NCBI GenBank assembly: GCA_030068075.1
Contig: CM057839.1
Span: forward strand, 18,269,167 to 18,333,166
Reading direction: 5' to 3'
Origin: Paguma larvata
Taxonomy: Eukaryota > Chordata > Mammalia > Carnivora > Viverridae
Length of the DNA: 64,000 nt
The notes under the pieces were generated by a model that saw nothing but the letters and a program-made list of their open reading frames with translations, had not been told where the DNA came from and searched no databases. This document shows, piece after piece, positions 34,401-43,624 of the stretch. Made by a program: the position numbers and the translations under genes. Each line of letters starts with the position of its first letter. Position 1 is the first letter of the stretch.

Positions 34401-35418
34401 GCTTGGGTTGTTTTAGTTGATCTGCTTCTAGTTCCTTTAGGCGTGCTGTTAGAATTTGTGTTATTGATTTTTCTTGTTTCTTGAGATGGGCCTGGATTGC
34501 AATATATTTCCCTCTCAGGACTGCCTTTGCTGCATCCCAGAGCGTTTGGATTGTTGTATTTTCATTTTCATTTGTTTCCATGTATTTTTTAAATTCTTCT
34601 CTGATGGCTTGGTTGACCCAGTCATCTTTTAGTAGGTTATTTCTTAGCCGCCATGTTCTTGGATATTTTCCAGGCTTTCTCCTGTGGTTGATTTCAAGTT
34701 TCAAAGCATTGTGGTCTGACACTGTACACGGTATGATCTCAATTCTTTTATATTTATTCAGAGCTTCCCTGTGCCCCAGAATGTGGTCTATCTTGGAAAA
34801 TGTACCGTGTGCAGATGAGAAGAATGTAAATTCCTTTGCTTCTGGATGAAGGACCCTAAAGATATCTGTGAGGCCCATCTGTCCTAATGTGTCATTCAGG
34901 GCTATTGTTTCTGCGGAGATTTTCTGTTTTGTTGATCTATCCAATGCTGAGAGTGGAGTGTTGAGATCCCCTACTATTAGGACATTTTTATCGATGAGGT
35001 TGCTAATGTTTGTAATTAGTTGTTTTACAAATTTGGGTGCCCCTGAATTCGGTGCGTAGATATTTACAATTGTTAGCTCTTCCTGCTGGATGGTCCCTGA
35101 GACTATTATATAATGTCCTTCCTCATCTCTTATTACATCGTTCATTTTAAAGTCTAATTTGTCTGATATAAGTGTGGCTACTCCGGCTTTCTTCTGACTT
35201 CCAGTAGCATGGTAGATAGTTCTCCATCCCCTCACTTTCAATCTGAAGGTGTCTTCAGGTTTAAGATGAGTTTCTTGAAGACAGCAAATAGATGGGTCTT
35301 GTTTTTTAATCCATTCTGTTATCCTTTGTCTTTTGATTGGCGCATTTAGTCCATTTACATTCAGTGTTAATATTGAAAAATATGGGCTTACAGTCACTGT
35401 ATTATCTGTAAGTTTCAT
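31495..35418 (-). CDS. LINE-1 ORF2 protein: endonuclease and reverse transcriptase
   Basis: A 1,307-residue open frame from the canonical ATG ([10 protein letters not shown]) to TAA. It nicks genomic DNA and reverse-transcribes L1 and SINE RNA in place (target-primed reverse transcription). Endonuclease, about residues 1-240: LTLNVNGLN (Asn20), CLQETHL (Glu49), [15 protein letters not shown] (Asp151, Asn153), IDHILGH (Asp211) and SDHN (Asp235, His236). All expected catalytic residues are present. Reverse transcriptase, about 470-760: [32 protein letters not shown] and the catalytic FADD (706-709). C-terminal CX3CX7HX4C motif at about 1136-1153. Human ORF2p is 1,275 residues, and the extra length here is mainly a charged C-terminal tail ([13 protein letters not shown]). 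The frame is also open 17 codons upstream to an ATG at 35469 that overlaps the ORF1 stop. Confidence 0.93.
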   Translation of the reverse strand: MKLTDNTVTVSPYFSILTLNVNGLNAPIKRQRITEWIKKQDPSICCLQETHLKPEDTFRLKVRGWRTIYHATGSQKKAGVATLISDKLDFKMNDVIRDEEGHYIIVSGTIQQEELTIVNIYAPNSGAPKFVKQLITNISNLIDKNVLIVGDLNTPLSALDRSTKQKISAETIALNDTLGQMGLTDIFRVLHPEAKEFTFFSSAHGTFSKIDHILGHREALNKYKRIEIIPCTVSDHNALKLEINHRRKPGKYPRTWRLRNNLLKDDWVNQAIREEFKKYMETNENENTTIQTLWDAAKAVLRGKYIAIQAHLKKQEKSITQILTARLKELEADQLKQPKPSRKREITKIRAQINHMETEKVVEQINETKSWFFEKINKIDKPLARLLKKKRERTQINKIVNEKGEITTNPSEIQAIIREYYEKLYATKLGNLEEMDSFLNSHTLPKLKREEIENLNRPITSEEIESVIKNLPANKSPGPDGFPAEFYQTFKTELIPILLKLFQKIETEGKLPDSFYEASITLIPKPDRDPAKKENYRPISLMNMDAKILNKILANRIQQHIKRIIHHDQVGFIPGLQGWFNIRKSINVIHHINKRKDKNHMILSIDAEKAFDKIQHPFLIKTLEKVGIEGTYLNIIKAIYEKPTANIILNGEKLKAFPLRSGTRQGCPLSPLLFNIVLEVLASAIRQQNKIKGIKIGKEEVKLSLFADDMILYMENPTESTKSLLELIHDFSKVAGYKINVQKSVAFLYTNNEAAEREIKKLIPFTIAPKTIKYLGINLTKDVKDLYTENYKKLMKEIEEDTRKWKNIPCSWIGRINIVKMAILPKAIYTFNAIPIKIAPAFFSKLEQTILKFVWNHKRPRIAKIILKNKTKAGGITIPDFNLYYKAVVIKTVWYWHKNRRIDQWNRIENSEMDPQVYGQLIFDKAGKCIQWKKDSLFNKWCWENWTATCKRMKLDHFLTPLTKINSKWIKDLNVRQETVKILEEKTGKSLFDLRRTNFLLDTSPKARELKAKMNYWDLIKIKSFCTAKETTNKTNRQPTEWEKIIANDISDKGLISKIYKELTKLQTRKTNNPVKKWAEDMNRHFSKGDIQMANRHMKRCSMSLSIREIQIKTTLRYHLTPVRVAKMNKSGNYRCWRGCGEVGTLLHCWWECKLVQPLWKTVWRFLKKMKIELPYDPAIALLGIYPRDTGMLMHRSTCTPMFIAALSTIAKSWKETKCPSTDEWIKKLWYLYTMDYYVAMRKNEIWPCVARWMELEGIMLSEISQSEKDRYHMFPRIGGLCETKQKPGGGEEGKEKKDTEREGDKT

Positions 35419-35465
35419 GTTTGTAAGGCTGTGTCTGGTAGTTTGTATTCTTTGCCTCCTTGTTT

Positions 35466-36359
35466 TCATAGAATGCCCCTCAGGATCTCTTGCAGTGCTG
35501 GCTTATTTTTGATAAATTCTTTCAGTTTTTGTTTGTTGGGAAAAACCTTGATCTCTCCTTCTATTCTGAATGACAGGCTAGCCGGATACAGAATTCTTGG
35601 TTGCATGTCCTTCTTGCTCATCACATTGAAGATGTCCTGCCATTCCTTTCTGGCTTGCCAAGTTTCCGTAGATAAGTCTGCTACTACCCTTATAGGTCTC
35701 CCTTTGTATGTTAGGGTTCTTTTGTCCCTAGCTGCTTTCAGGATTCTCTCCCTATCTTTGTATTTTGCCAGCTTCACTATGATGTGCCGTGCAGAAGGTC
35801 TATTCAAGTTACGTCTGAGGGGAGTTCTCTGTGCCTCTTGGATTTCCATGCCCGTTTCCTTTCTCATGTTGAGGAAGTTCTCAGCAATGATTTGTTCCAG
35901 AACCCCTTCGACTCCTTTCTCTCTCTCTTCTTCCTCTGGAACTCCTATGATACGGATATTGTTTCTTTTGACTGCATCGCTCAGCTCTCGAATTCTCCTT
36001 TCCTGTTCCTGGATCAGCTTCTCTCTCTTTTTATCTGCTTCCTCTTTTTCAATGATTTTGTCTTCTAATGCACTAACTCTTTCCTCTACCTCTTCAATCC
36101 GTGCTGTGGTTGCTTCCAGTTTCCCCTGTATTTCTTCCAATGTCTTCTTTAATTCTTCCTGACCGTTTTTAAGGTCTTTGAACTTTGCCTCGTAGGACCC
36201 CTTGCATTCATCTAAGCTTTTTTCAAGGCCAGCAATTAGTTTTATGATTAACATTCTATATTCAAGTTCTGTTATGTTGCTTATATCTCTTTTCATTAAT
36301 TCTTGAGCTGTCACTGCTTCTTGTAGACTCTTTTGAGGAGAATTCTTCCGTCTCGTCAT
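35466..36359 (-). CDS. LINE-1 ORF1 protein: RNA-binding trimeric chaperone
   Basis: A 297-residue frame from ATG 36359 (MTRRKNSPQ) to TGA. ORF1p coats L1 RNA as a trimer and aids cDNA synthesis in the cytoplasmic ribonucleoprotein. Residues about 40-125 form a heptad-rich coiled coil ([20 protein letters not shown]). The RRM-like domain starts near residue 132 with [12 protein letters not shown], equivalent to human NLRLIGVPE. The C-terminal domain holds [18 protein letters not shown] (from about 190) and YPASLSF (about 258). The upstream in-frame extension opens only at a TTG and is out of frame in the tailless copy, so I chose the ATG. Slightly shorter than human ORF1p (338 aa), mainly at the N-terminus. 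Its stop overlaps an ORF2-frame ATG (ATGA). Confidence 0.93.
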   Translation of the reverse strand: MTRRKNSPQKSLQEAVTAQELMKRDISNITELEYRMLIIKLIAGLEKSLDECKGSYEAKFKDLKNGQEELKKTLEEIQGKLEATTARIEEVEERVSALEDKIIEKEEADKKREKLIQEQERRIRELSDAVKRNNIRIIGVPEEEEREKGVEGVLEQIIAENFLNMRKETGMEIQEAQRTPLRRNLNRPSARHIIVKLAKYKDRERILKAARDKRTLTYKGRPIRVVADLSTETWQARKEWQDIFNVMSKKDMQPRILYPASLSFRIEGEIKVFPNKQKLKEFIKNKPALQEILRGIL

Positions 36360-36760
36360 TTTGGCTGGATGTGTTATGTGTTGTTTCTTGAAGTTGCCCT
36401 GGAAAGGAAAACTGACAGACACACAGAACACAGAAATACTCAAACGTACCGACAAATGGTCCAGACAAGCAGTTCACAACAGAAAAAAATAACAAGTGAC
36501 TCTCTGAGGGCAATGTCCTGAAGTAACAGCTACACGTTAAGGACAGGGTATGTAGTGTGCTGGTGGCAGAGCATATATAGACAGAATAATGACTGGTGCA
36601 GGGAGAAGAAGGAAATGGACTTTGCCCAGGTAGAGCGACTAAAGGGTTTAATCCAGACTGATAGAAATCAGAATAAGGACAGGTGCGAGGGAAAAGGAAT
36701 AAAGATCGATGTCGTCTAGATGAACTTATACGGCCTGGTTATTCCAGAAAAAGGGAGTTC
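36360..36760 (-). promoter_or_regulatory. LINE-1 5' UTR remnant
   Basis: Matches the last roughly 390 bp of the 5' UTR of the L1 at 17.5-20.7 kb: the shared landmark TGGAATAACCAGGCC lies about 390 bp upstream of ORF1 in each. The YY1-like motif and the CpG-rich part of that UTR are absent here, so promoter activity is doubtful. Confidence 0.65.
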
Positions 36761-36880
36761 AGTTGGGCCGTGTCTGTGTTCGCCTTAGTTTCTTGTCAGC
36801 TCTAGCACCTTTTCCCCCCGATTTTTGTAGTTGAGAGAGAGACAATGGTTTCAGTCGTCCCCCTTTAAAGGGCAAGCGAA

Positions 36881-37485
36881 ATCTAGATTTTTTTTAATGA
36901 TGATGCTTACTTAAGGCTACCCAGTGTCCCAATGCTCAGTGATAATAATTATGATATACAATTATCAAGCTTGGTTTATGATAAATTGGAAATGTACAGA
37001 AACTTGCTTTTATAAAGTAGGGACTTGAGTGTATTAAACATGCAAATGTGAAGAGCAGCTAAATTTAAGTAATTATATAAAAAGGTTAAAGGTACAACAA
37101 GGTGAAAGATTGACATTTAGCAGAATAAAAAACACGTTCAAATTCTGACAAATATCCCTGTAAGGATTCCATAGGAAAGTTTTTTTCATGATTAGTCATT
37201 AAAAAATGGGTAAAACATGGTATTATAAGTGACTCTTAGCAATCAGGAAACTTTTTTTAATTATTGAAAAATTCAACCAGTACATTAAATTTAGGAAAAT
37301 ATCTTTAATAGAAAAATATTGCATTTCTTTAAGATAGTGGACTACAACACACATCAAGGTAAAAATAAACCAGGGGATACAAGGCTTTTGGACAGATTGT
37401 AGTGCCAGTCTGACTGGCAAGAAACAATGTTGAAAAACAAAGTCAGACATAGGTTGACTACAATCAGGATCTTTTTTTTTTTAAT
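36881..37485. other. No recognisable feature
   Basis: AT-rich unassigned sequence between the intact L1 and the next SINE. Confidence 0.4.
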
Positions 37486-37497
37486 TTTCAGATATTC

Positions 37498-37700
37498 TTT
37501 TTTATTTATTTATTTGAGAGAGAGAGAGAAAGAGAGCATGTGAGTAGGGGGAGGAGCAGAGGAAGAGAATGAAATCTTAAGCAGGATCCACACTCAGCAC
37601 AAAGTCCAACGTGGGGTTTCAACCCACCACCCTGGGATCATGACCTGAGCCGAATTCAAGAGTCACACACTCAACCGACTGATCCGCAGGTATCCCATAC
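37498..37700 (-). mobile_element. Carnivore SINE, antisense
   Basis: ATTTATTTATTTGAGAGAGAGAGAG, TTAAGCAGGATCCACACTCAGC, GATCATGACCTGAGCCG and the head complement GACTGATCCGCAGGTATCCC. TSD candidates TTTCAGATATTC (37486-37497) and TTTCAGATGTTC (37701-37712) differ at one position. Confidence 0.9.
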
Positions 37701-39253
37701 TTTCAGATGTTCCAATCAGATACTCACTTCCTATATTCCATTTCCTATATTCCAGCAACAGCTTCAGCAAAATCTTTACTATTCCGCTGAATTGGGGTTG
37801 GCACTTTCTAAAGTGCTGAAGCAGAATCTTTGCCTAGATAAATACAAAGGCAATATAAATATATATTTTTTGAAAAATTAAAGAAATGTAAACTGATGAG
37901 AATTTCAGTCAGGGGTTACTAAAATTACTAGGTTACCTCCCCCACAGTCTCTACTTTTTGCTAACTCTTCAAAACCTTTTTTTTTTCATTCTGGATGAAA
38001 TAGATTTAACATAAATGGAATTTCCACCTTTCTGTTCCCAACACAAAATTAAGAGAAAACATTTCATATTTGAACGATCCAAAAAAAAATAGAAAATCTC
38101 CATGAAGTAGAAATGAATAGGAAGCTCAGGGGAGTAGACAGGAGCTGAAATCAGCAGCTCACAGGCAAGACAGGACTGTGGGCATCAAGCACAAGAACAT
38201 TAAACATATATGCTATTTTGAACCTCAGGGCAGGAGCAGTGAATGAGGACAGAAACAGTGCCCACTGATCACCCATCTAATGAAAATAAACTGTCCAATG
38301 TGGCCAGGATTTAGTTATAACCTTAGTGAGATGGACTGGAAATAGGCTTATATTTCTTGGGAGTTTGACAGGTGTCTCAAGGGGAAAAACCCATGAGTAA
38401 AGCATTGATACAAACCGAGTTTGTGCATCCAGGAATGCAGGCTCAAAATTGGCTCACTGTAAGGGCATATGAGGGAATAACTCCCTCAGATGATGAGCTC
38501 AAAACAAGATTTGCAAAGTCCGAGTAAGTTCGTTTCTGGAAAGGCAGTCAACCACAATCACAGAATTAATTCTGAGAAAGTTGTCATACTAAAGAGAACT
38601 AAAAAAGGGTTTGAAGTTTTGCTTCTGGCCAAGATTCAGTAACAGGAACTGGAATTGAAATCCTACCGGAAGTAAATAATAATAATAAAAAAATACAGAA
38701 AATATGTGAACCAATGATTTTCAAGATGCGGATGCCAGGCAATGAAGTAAAGTGATCCTGAAATCTGGGGATGGGTGGGGGGTGGAAAATGTTCTACAAT
38801 TGCCCCAGTTTACTGCTTTGAGATTTTCTAGGCCTTGTGCTGGGAAGGGAATCATATGCACAGCCAGAAAAAATTGGTGAATTAAAGAGACACTGCTGAG
38901 AAGCTGGAGACATCAAAGCATCTATAATTTGCAAGACAGACTAACAAAAATGAGAGAGATGCACAGAGAATTCCGGAGATTTGCAGCGGGTCTCCCTGGA
39001 GTATTCATGAGAATATTGGTCCATGCACATAAGGTCACTAACAAAAGCAAGGGAAACAGCCATCCAAAGAATAGAGGGAATAAACGACACTCACACAGAG
39101 ATGGTGTCTGTCCCTATCAGCACACTGGGAAGCCTCATAATTCATGAGGTGCTAGGTAGAGTACACAGAAGGGTCTCACCTCCTGATAGAGAATAATTGA
39201 CCCAGACTAATGATCACTTTTGTTCCTCTCACAAATCCGAAAAGAAAGACTCA

Positions 39254-39419
39254 AGGGAGCCAGGGTGGCTCAGTCGGTTAAGCATCAAGTTTGGCTCAGT
39301 TCATGAACTCGCAGTTCGTGACTTTGGGCCCCATCCATATCTGTGCTGACAGCCCAGAGCCTGAAGCCTACTTTGGATTCTATGTCTCCCTCTGTCTCTA
39401 TTCTTCTGCTCATTCTCTC

Positions 39420-39453
<34 letters not shown>

Positions 39454-39512
39454 CCCCTCTCTCTCTATCAAAATTTAAAAATAAAGATTTAAAAAAATTT
39501 TTTTTAATTTAA
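39254..39512 (+). mobile_element. Felid SINE with expanded (CT)n
   Basis: Head GGGAGCCAGGGTGGCTCAG, body with TGTGCTGACAGCCCAGAGCCTG, an expanded CT tract (about 39413-39468), and an AATAAAGATTTAAAAAA tail. TSD candidates AAAGAAAGACTCA (39241-39253) and AAAGGAAGACTCA (39513-39525), one mismatch. Confidence 0.93.
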
Positions 39513-40066
39513 AAAGGAAGACTCAGAATAATCAACTTAACTTCATCCCAGGACAAATGTCAAGAACATTTACAGAAATATAAAAACATTCAGTACCCAA
39601 GAAAATTGATTTCACAATGTCTGATATCCAATCAAAAATTACCAGTCACATAAAAAAGCAGGAACATATAACGCATAACCAGAAAATTCGATACATCGAC
39701 ACCAATACAGAACTGACAAATATAATACAACTAACAGGAAAGACATTAAAACTGACAATAGATTTAAACTTAACCACATGCTTAATCCCATAAAATGTAA
39801 ATGATCTAAACATACTAATTTAAAGGCAGAGATTATCAAATTGGATAAAAAAAAATTGAGACCCAATTATATGCCACGTACAAGAAACACACTTTAAATA
39901 CAAAGACAACAATAGGTTAAAAGTATGAATATGGGGAAAGATGTATCACAGTAACACTAATTAAAAGAAAACTAGAATGGCTACGGGAATATCAGAGTAT
40001 ATTTCAAAGGAAAGATTAGTATCAAGTATAAAGAAGTCATAATTCATCAAGAAGATATAACAATCA

Positions 40067-40301
40067 GGGGTGCCAGGGGTGCCTGGGTGGCTCAGTCGGT
40101 TGAGCGGCCGACTTCAGCTCAGGTCATGATCTCACGGTCTGTGAGTTCGAGCCCCGCGTCAGGCTCTGTGCTGACGGCTCAGAGCCTGGAGCCTGCTTCA
40201 GATTCTGTGTCTCCCTCTCTCTCTGCCCTTCCCCTGCTCACGCTCTGTCTCTATGTCTCTCAAAAATAAATAAACGCTAAAAAAAAAAAAAAAAGAAGAA
40301 G
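40067..40301 (+). mobile_element. Felid SINE, young
   Basis: Complete element with a canonical head and body. The perfect 18-bp TSD AAGAAGATATAACAATCA lies at 40049-40066 and 40302-40319. The A tail has evolved to (AAG)n at its end. The head is preceded by a few extra G-rich bases (GGGGTGCCAG), a partial duplication of the SINE start. Confidence 0.96.
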
Positions 40302-40624
40302 AAGAAGATATAACAATCACAAATGTGTGTATGGTCAATAAAAGAATAAAAATACTGAAGCAAAAAACTGACAGAGCTGCAAAGAGAAAGAAGAAAACTC
40401 TACAAGCAAGGTCAGAGATTTCAATACCCTGCTCTCACTAACTGACAGAGCCAATGGACAGAAAATCAGTCTAAACATCATTGATGGATTTAGTAACATG
40501 GAGGTCATGAAAGCAATTTCCTGAAAATGGTGACAATAGCAGGGTAGCTAAAATAGGCTAAGAAAATGGGAGGTGACAGTGGAAACACCAACTCTAAGGG
40601 CTCCTTCAAAAATTGTTGCAATAG

Positions 40625-40848
40625 GGACACCTACCTGGGTGCATCAGTCGGTTAGGCATCTTGACGTTGGCACAGGTCATGATCTCACGGTTCATGAGTT
40701 AAAGTCGGCATCAGGCTCTCTGCTATTGCATTGCATGTTTGTATCCTCTGTCTCCCTCTCTTTCTGCCCTTCCACCACTCATGCTCACTCCCTCTCTCTG
40801 TCTCTCTCTCTCAAAAATAAACATTTAAAAAAGCTTAATAAGAAAAAA
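40625..40848 (+). mobile_element. Felid SINE, diverged
   Basis: Head GACACCTACCTGGGTGCATCAG (altered), body GGCACAGGTCATGATCTCACGG, a CT-rich tract, AATAAACATTTAAAA. TSD candidates AAAATTGTTGC and AAAAATGTTGC flank it. Confidence 0.88.
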
Positions 40849-41360
40849 AATGTTGCTGTAAAGGGAAGCTAAGAAATGAGTTTACAAAGGGTAATATGAG
40901 GTCGAATGTGTTTTTTTTTTTTGAAATAGAAAACAAATTCCAACAAATGTATATGCTGAAAGGGAGGTCCAGAGGGTACAGCAGAAAATTATGTACCATA
41001 CTTAAGAGAATAGGAATAATTATAGGAGACTATTTTGAAAAGGTAGAAGGAAAAGGAACCAGTAACAAGAAGAAAATATAAAAAACTTCAAGTGCTTGAA
41101 TCTTAAAAACATATTTCTGATTCATTCATAAGTTAAATAGTAAATCATAATAAAAGTTAGAAAATATTTCAAACTGAACAAATATCAAAGCAATACTAGA
41201 GATAAAAATTTGTGATGAGGTAGCTCAAGTGGTATTAAAGGGATATTTAAGACATTTAAATTTTATATTAAAAAATTTTAAAGGCTATCTTTTCATTAAA
41301 AAAAAATAAAAGGCTAACTGTAATGAATAAAGATTCCACTTAGGATTTAAGAAAAAGAAA

Positions 41361-41526
41361 GGGGCACCAGGGTGGCTCAGTCAGTTGAGCGTCCTACTTT
41401 GGCTCAGGTCATGATCTTGAAGTTCGTGAGTTCAAGCTCTACATAGGGCTTCCTGCTGTCAGCGCAGAGTCCACTTCAGATCCTCTGTCTCCCTCTCTCT
41501 CTCTCTGCCCCTTCCCAAATGTTCTT

Positions 41527-41559
<33 letters not shown>

Positions 41560-41593
41560 AATAAACCTTAAAAAAATCTTTAAAAAAAAAAAA
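41361..41593 (+). mobile_element. Felid SINE
   Basis: Head GGGGCACCAGGGTGGCTCAG, body GGTCATGATCTTGAAGTTCG, a TTCCTGCTGTCAGCGCAGAGTCC segment, a CT tract and AATAAACCTTAAAAA. Flanking A-rich repeats (AAGAAAAAGAAA / AAGAAAAAGTAAA) are likely TSDs. Confidence 0.92.
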
Positions 41594-41674
41594 AGAAAAA
41601 GTAAAAGAAAAGAGCTCCTCTGTAGCTTTGGAGTATTGGGACTATGTAGGCAACTTAAAATATAAGACCTTCTA

Positions 41675-41887
41675 GGGGCGCCTGGGTGGCTCAGTTGGTT
41701 AAGCACCCAGCTTCAGCTCAGGTCATGATCTCACAGTTTGTGAGTTCAAGTCCTATGTCAGACTCTGTGCTCACAGTTCAGAACCTGGAGCCTGCTTCAG
41801 ATTCTGTGTCTCCCCCTCGCTCTGCCCCTCTCGTGCTCATGTTCTGTCTCACTCAAAAATAAACATTAAAAAAATTTTTTTTTACTG
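41675..41887 (+). mobile_element. Felid SINE
   Basis: Complete head and body. TSD TAAGACCTTCTA (41663-41674) and TAAGACCTTGTA (41888-41899), one mismatch. It lies about 80 bp after the preceding SINE. Confidence 0.94.
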
Positions 41888-42164
41888 TAAGACCTTGTAA
41901 AGCTACATTATGAATGGACTTGACAGTCAGTCTTATCAATCGAATAACAGATCAGTGCTTAAAGTCGAAATCTGCAAAGTTCAAGAAGAGACATACTATC
42001 TAAGTATGGTTTCACTTCTATTGGCAATTCTGTCAGTTCTGTTTTCAATCAAAGATGAACAGAAATAGACAGGATCAATGGAACAATAAATTTCTTGTAC
42101 AGAGATCACCAAACCATATGATCATACCTCAAAAATGCACACACTCAACTACTGAAAGCTCGTG

Positions 42165-43210
42165 AGGACATCTTCTGTAGCCACAAACTACTGACATATA
42201 TCCAGGCACTGAGCTGCAGAAATTAATCATAGCCCTTAAAAACTTTTTTTCTATAATAAGATGACATGTTTATTCTTTAATCTTTTGCATCTGGCTATAA
42301 AATGTAAGCTGCATTGACTTTAAGAGAAAATTACTTCCTAGGAAAAAGATATGAAGGAAGAGAATAGCAGGAGATACAGTAAATTGTGGGTCATTCCAAA
42401 ACATAGGGTAGTTAGTTGTATGATAAATGGGACATGAAACTCTTAAATAAGAACTTGTTCAAAACTAAAGCTGTTATTCTTGTTATTTGGCCTGTCAAGT
42501 AACAGTCTTTGATTTTTTAAAACTCATGGTGAGAGCACATTTCTTGGTTAATCATGGCTCGAAAGAGAATCTCCACTATTTAAAAGGTCACACATTATTT
42601 TATTGAACTGGATTCCTAGGATAATAAACTAGAAATAAGGTGCTTATCAAATTTAAATGCTCACTTATTCACTCATTTAAAAAAAAGATAACTTGGGCCA
42701 ATCGTACTGTTGGGATCATGGGATAAAACATTCTCTCTCTCCCAAAGAGCGTGCATTCTGCTGGGGACCCAAACAAGCAAAGCAACGCTTAAAAGTCAGG
42801 AAGGTGAAGAAACTGAGCGTGATGTGCACTTGGGACTCTGCAGGAGAAGGTTAAAGATATGAGGTCAGAACAAATTTGAGCAATCCATTAAATGAGGCCA
42901 GGCTAACAAGGTGGGGGGAAAACACAAAAGGCTCATCATTTATAAAAGCCTACGGATGCCATCTTACAAATATTCCATATCACTGTGAACTATGGTGTCC
43001 AGTCTAGTTCAGGAATTTGAAGAGGCATTTTATGAAGCCAGGAAGGTCACCGATAAGGTGAGGGGCATTAAGAATCCAAGTTCAGTTTGAAGATTTAACC
43101 CCAGAGAGGAAAAAAAAGCATCCCTTCCACTTAGAAGGGACGGACGAAGAGAAGGCAGCCAGTAAGAACTTGATCTCAGAACCTGCAAACAACAATCAGG
43201 ATCAGCACAT
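42165..43210. other. No recognisable gene
   Basis: Unassigned. Segments such as GACCCAAACAAGCAAAGC and GAAGGTGAAGAAACTGAGCG (about 42760-42820) resemble old interspersed repeats, but I cannot name the family. Confidence 0.35.
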
Positions 43211-43211
43211 C

Positions 43212-43330
43212 CCTACAGGTGAGAAAACAAAGGCACAGAGGGAGGGTTGGTAAGCTGCACACGCCAGTTCCTAGGTAGGATTTGATTCCAAGCATTCTGG
43301 CTCCAGAGTTCCTGCTTAAAACCACAAGGA
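43212..43330 (+). repeat. MIR fragment
   Basis: CTACAGGTGAGAAAACAAAGGCACAGAGGG, then GGTAAGCTGCACACGCCAG, then TAGGATTTGATTCCAAGCATTCTGGCTCCAG. Core and 3' part of a MIR. Confidence 0.8.
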
Positions 43331-43624
43331 AGTTCCGCCTATCACTTTCAGGGAGATTAAATCATAAAAATTAACCATTTAAATAGGTTCTAAAATAATG
43401 AGGAATTACATACCAGGGATTAATACAGAGTTGGAAAGAGAAGCAAAATTAAAAATGAGTAGAAAGGGAAAGAAGTGAAAATTTCCAAGAGGAGAAAGTG
43501 ACAGAAACATATAAAATTAAATGCCTAGAAAAGCAGTAGTGGTTTAAGTATTAGGAATCCAAATTACGTTTTCAAGTTTATTCAGTTATTGCTAGAATCT
43601 TGTCCCTTTCTGTCCCAAATGCTT

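Larger units (their letters stand above)
31337..36760 (-). mobile_element. LINE-1 with both ORFs intact (potentially competent coding region)
   Basis: On the minus strand the order is partial 5' UTR, ORF1 (297 aa), ORF2 (1,307 aa), a 3' UTR with G-rich polypurine tract, AATAAA (31362-31367 as TTTATT on the + strand) and an A tail of at least 15 (31337-31351). Neither ORF is broken. The 5' UTR matches that of the tailless L1 only back to about 36748. Beyond that, 36749-36880 does not match, so the copy is either 5'-truncated in the UTR (about 390 bp kept of about 1.36 kb) or carries a different UTR. I could not find a clear TSD. The intact ORFs point to a recent insertion. Whether it can still move is not shown, since a shortened promoter may prevent transcription. 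Confidence 0.93.
38615..42160 (+). mobile_element. Old LINE-1 (L1M/HAL1-like), sense, split by SINEs
   Basis: Starts near TTTTGCTTCTGGCCAAGATTCAGTAACAGGAACTGG, a typical start of an old mammalian L1/HAL1-type element, and continues with L1-like A-rich coding remnants (AAAGGCAGAGATTATCAAATTGG, then CCAATTATATGCCACGTACAAGAAACACAC at about 39821-39890, an endonuclease-domain segment). Further pieces occur at 40870-41290 and up to about 42160. Stops and indels are everywhere. Four or five SINEs interrupt it, dating it well before the felid SINE burst. Boundaries are approximate. Confidence 0.65.

Noticed and set aside
35431..36162. Long open frame (243 codons) on the + strand opposite L1 ORF1
   Set aside because: It is the antisense shadow of ORF1. 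Similar antisense frames appear opposite the other copy (19259-19807) and opposite ORF2.
36360..36455. N-terminal extension of ORF1 to 329 residues
   Set aside because: The extension opens at TTG, not ATG, and the corresponding stretch of the other L1 copy is in a different frame, so ATG 36359 is preferred.
39413..39468. CRISPR-like or minisatellite array
   Set aside because: It is the expanded CT tract of a SINE. No spaced direct repeats of CRISPR type occur anywhere in this eukaryotic window.
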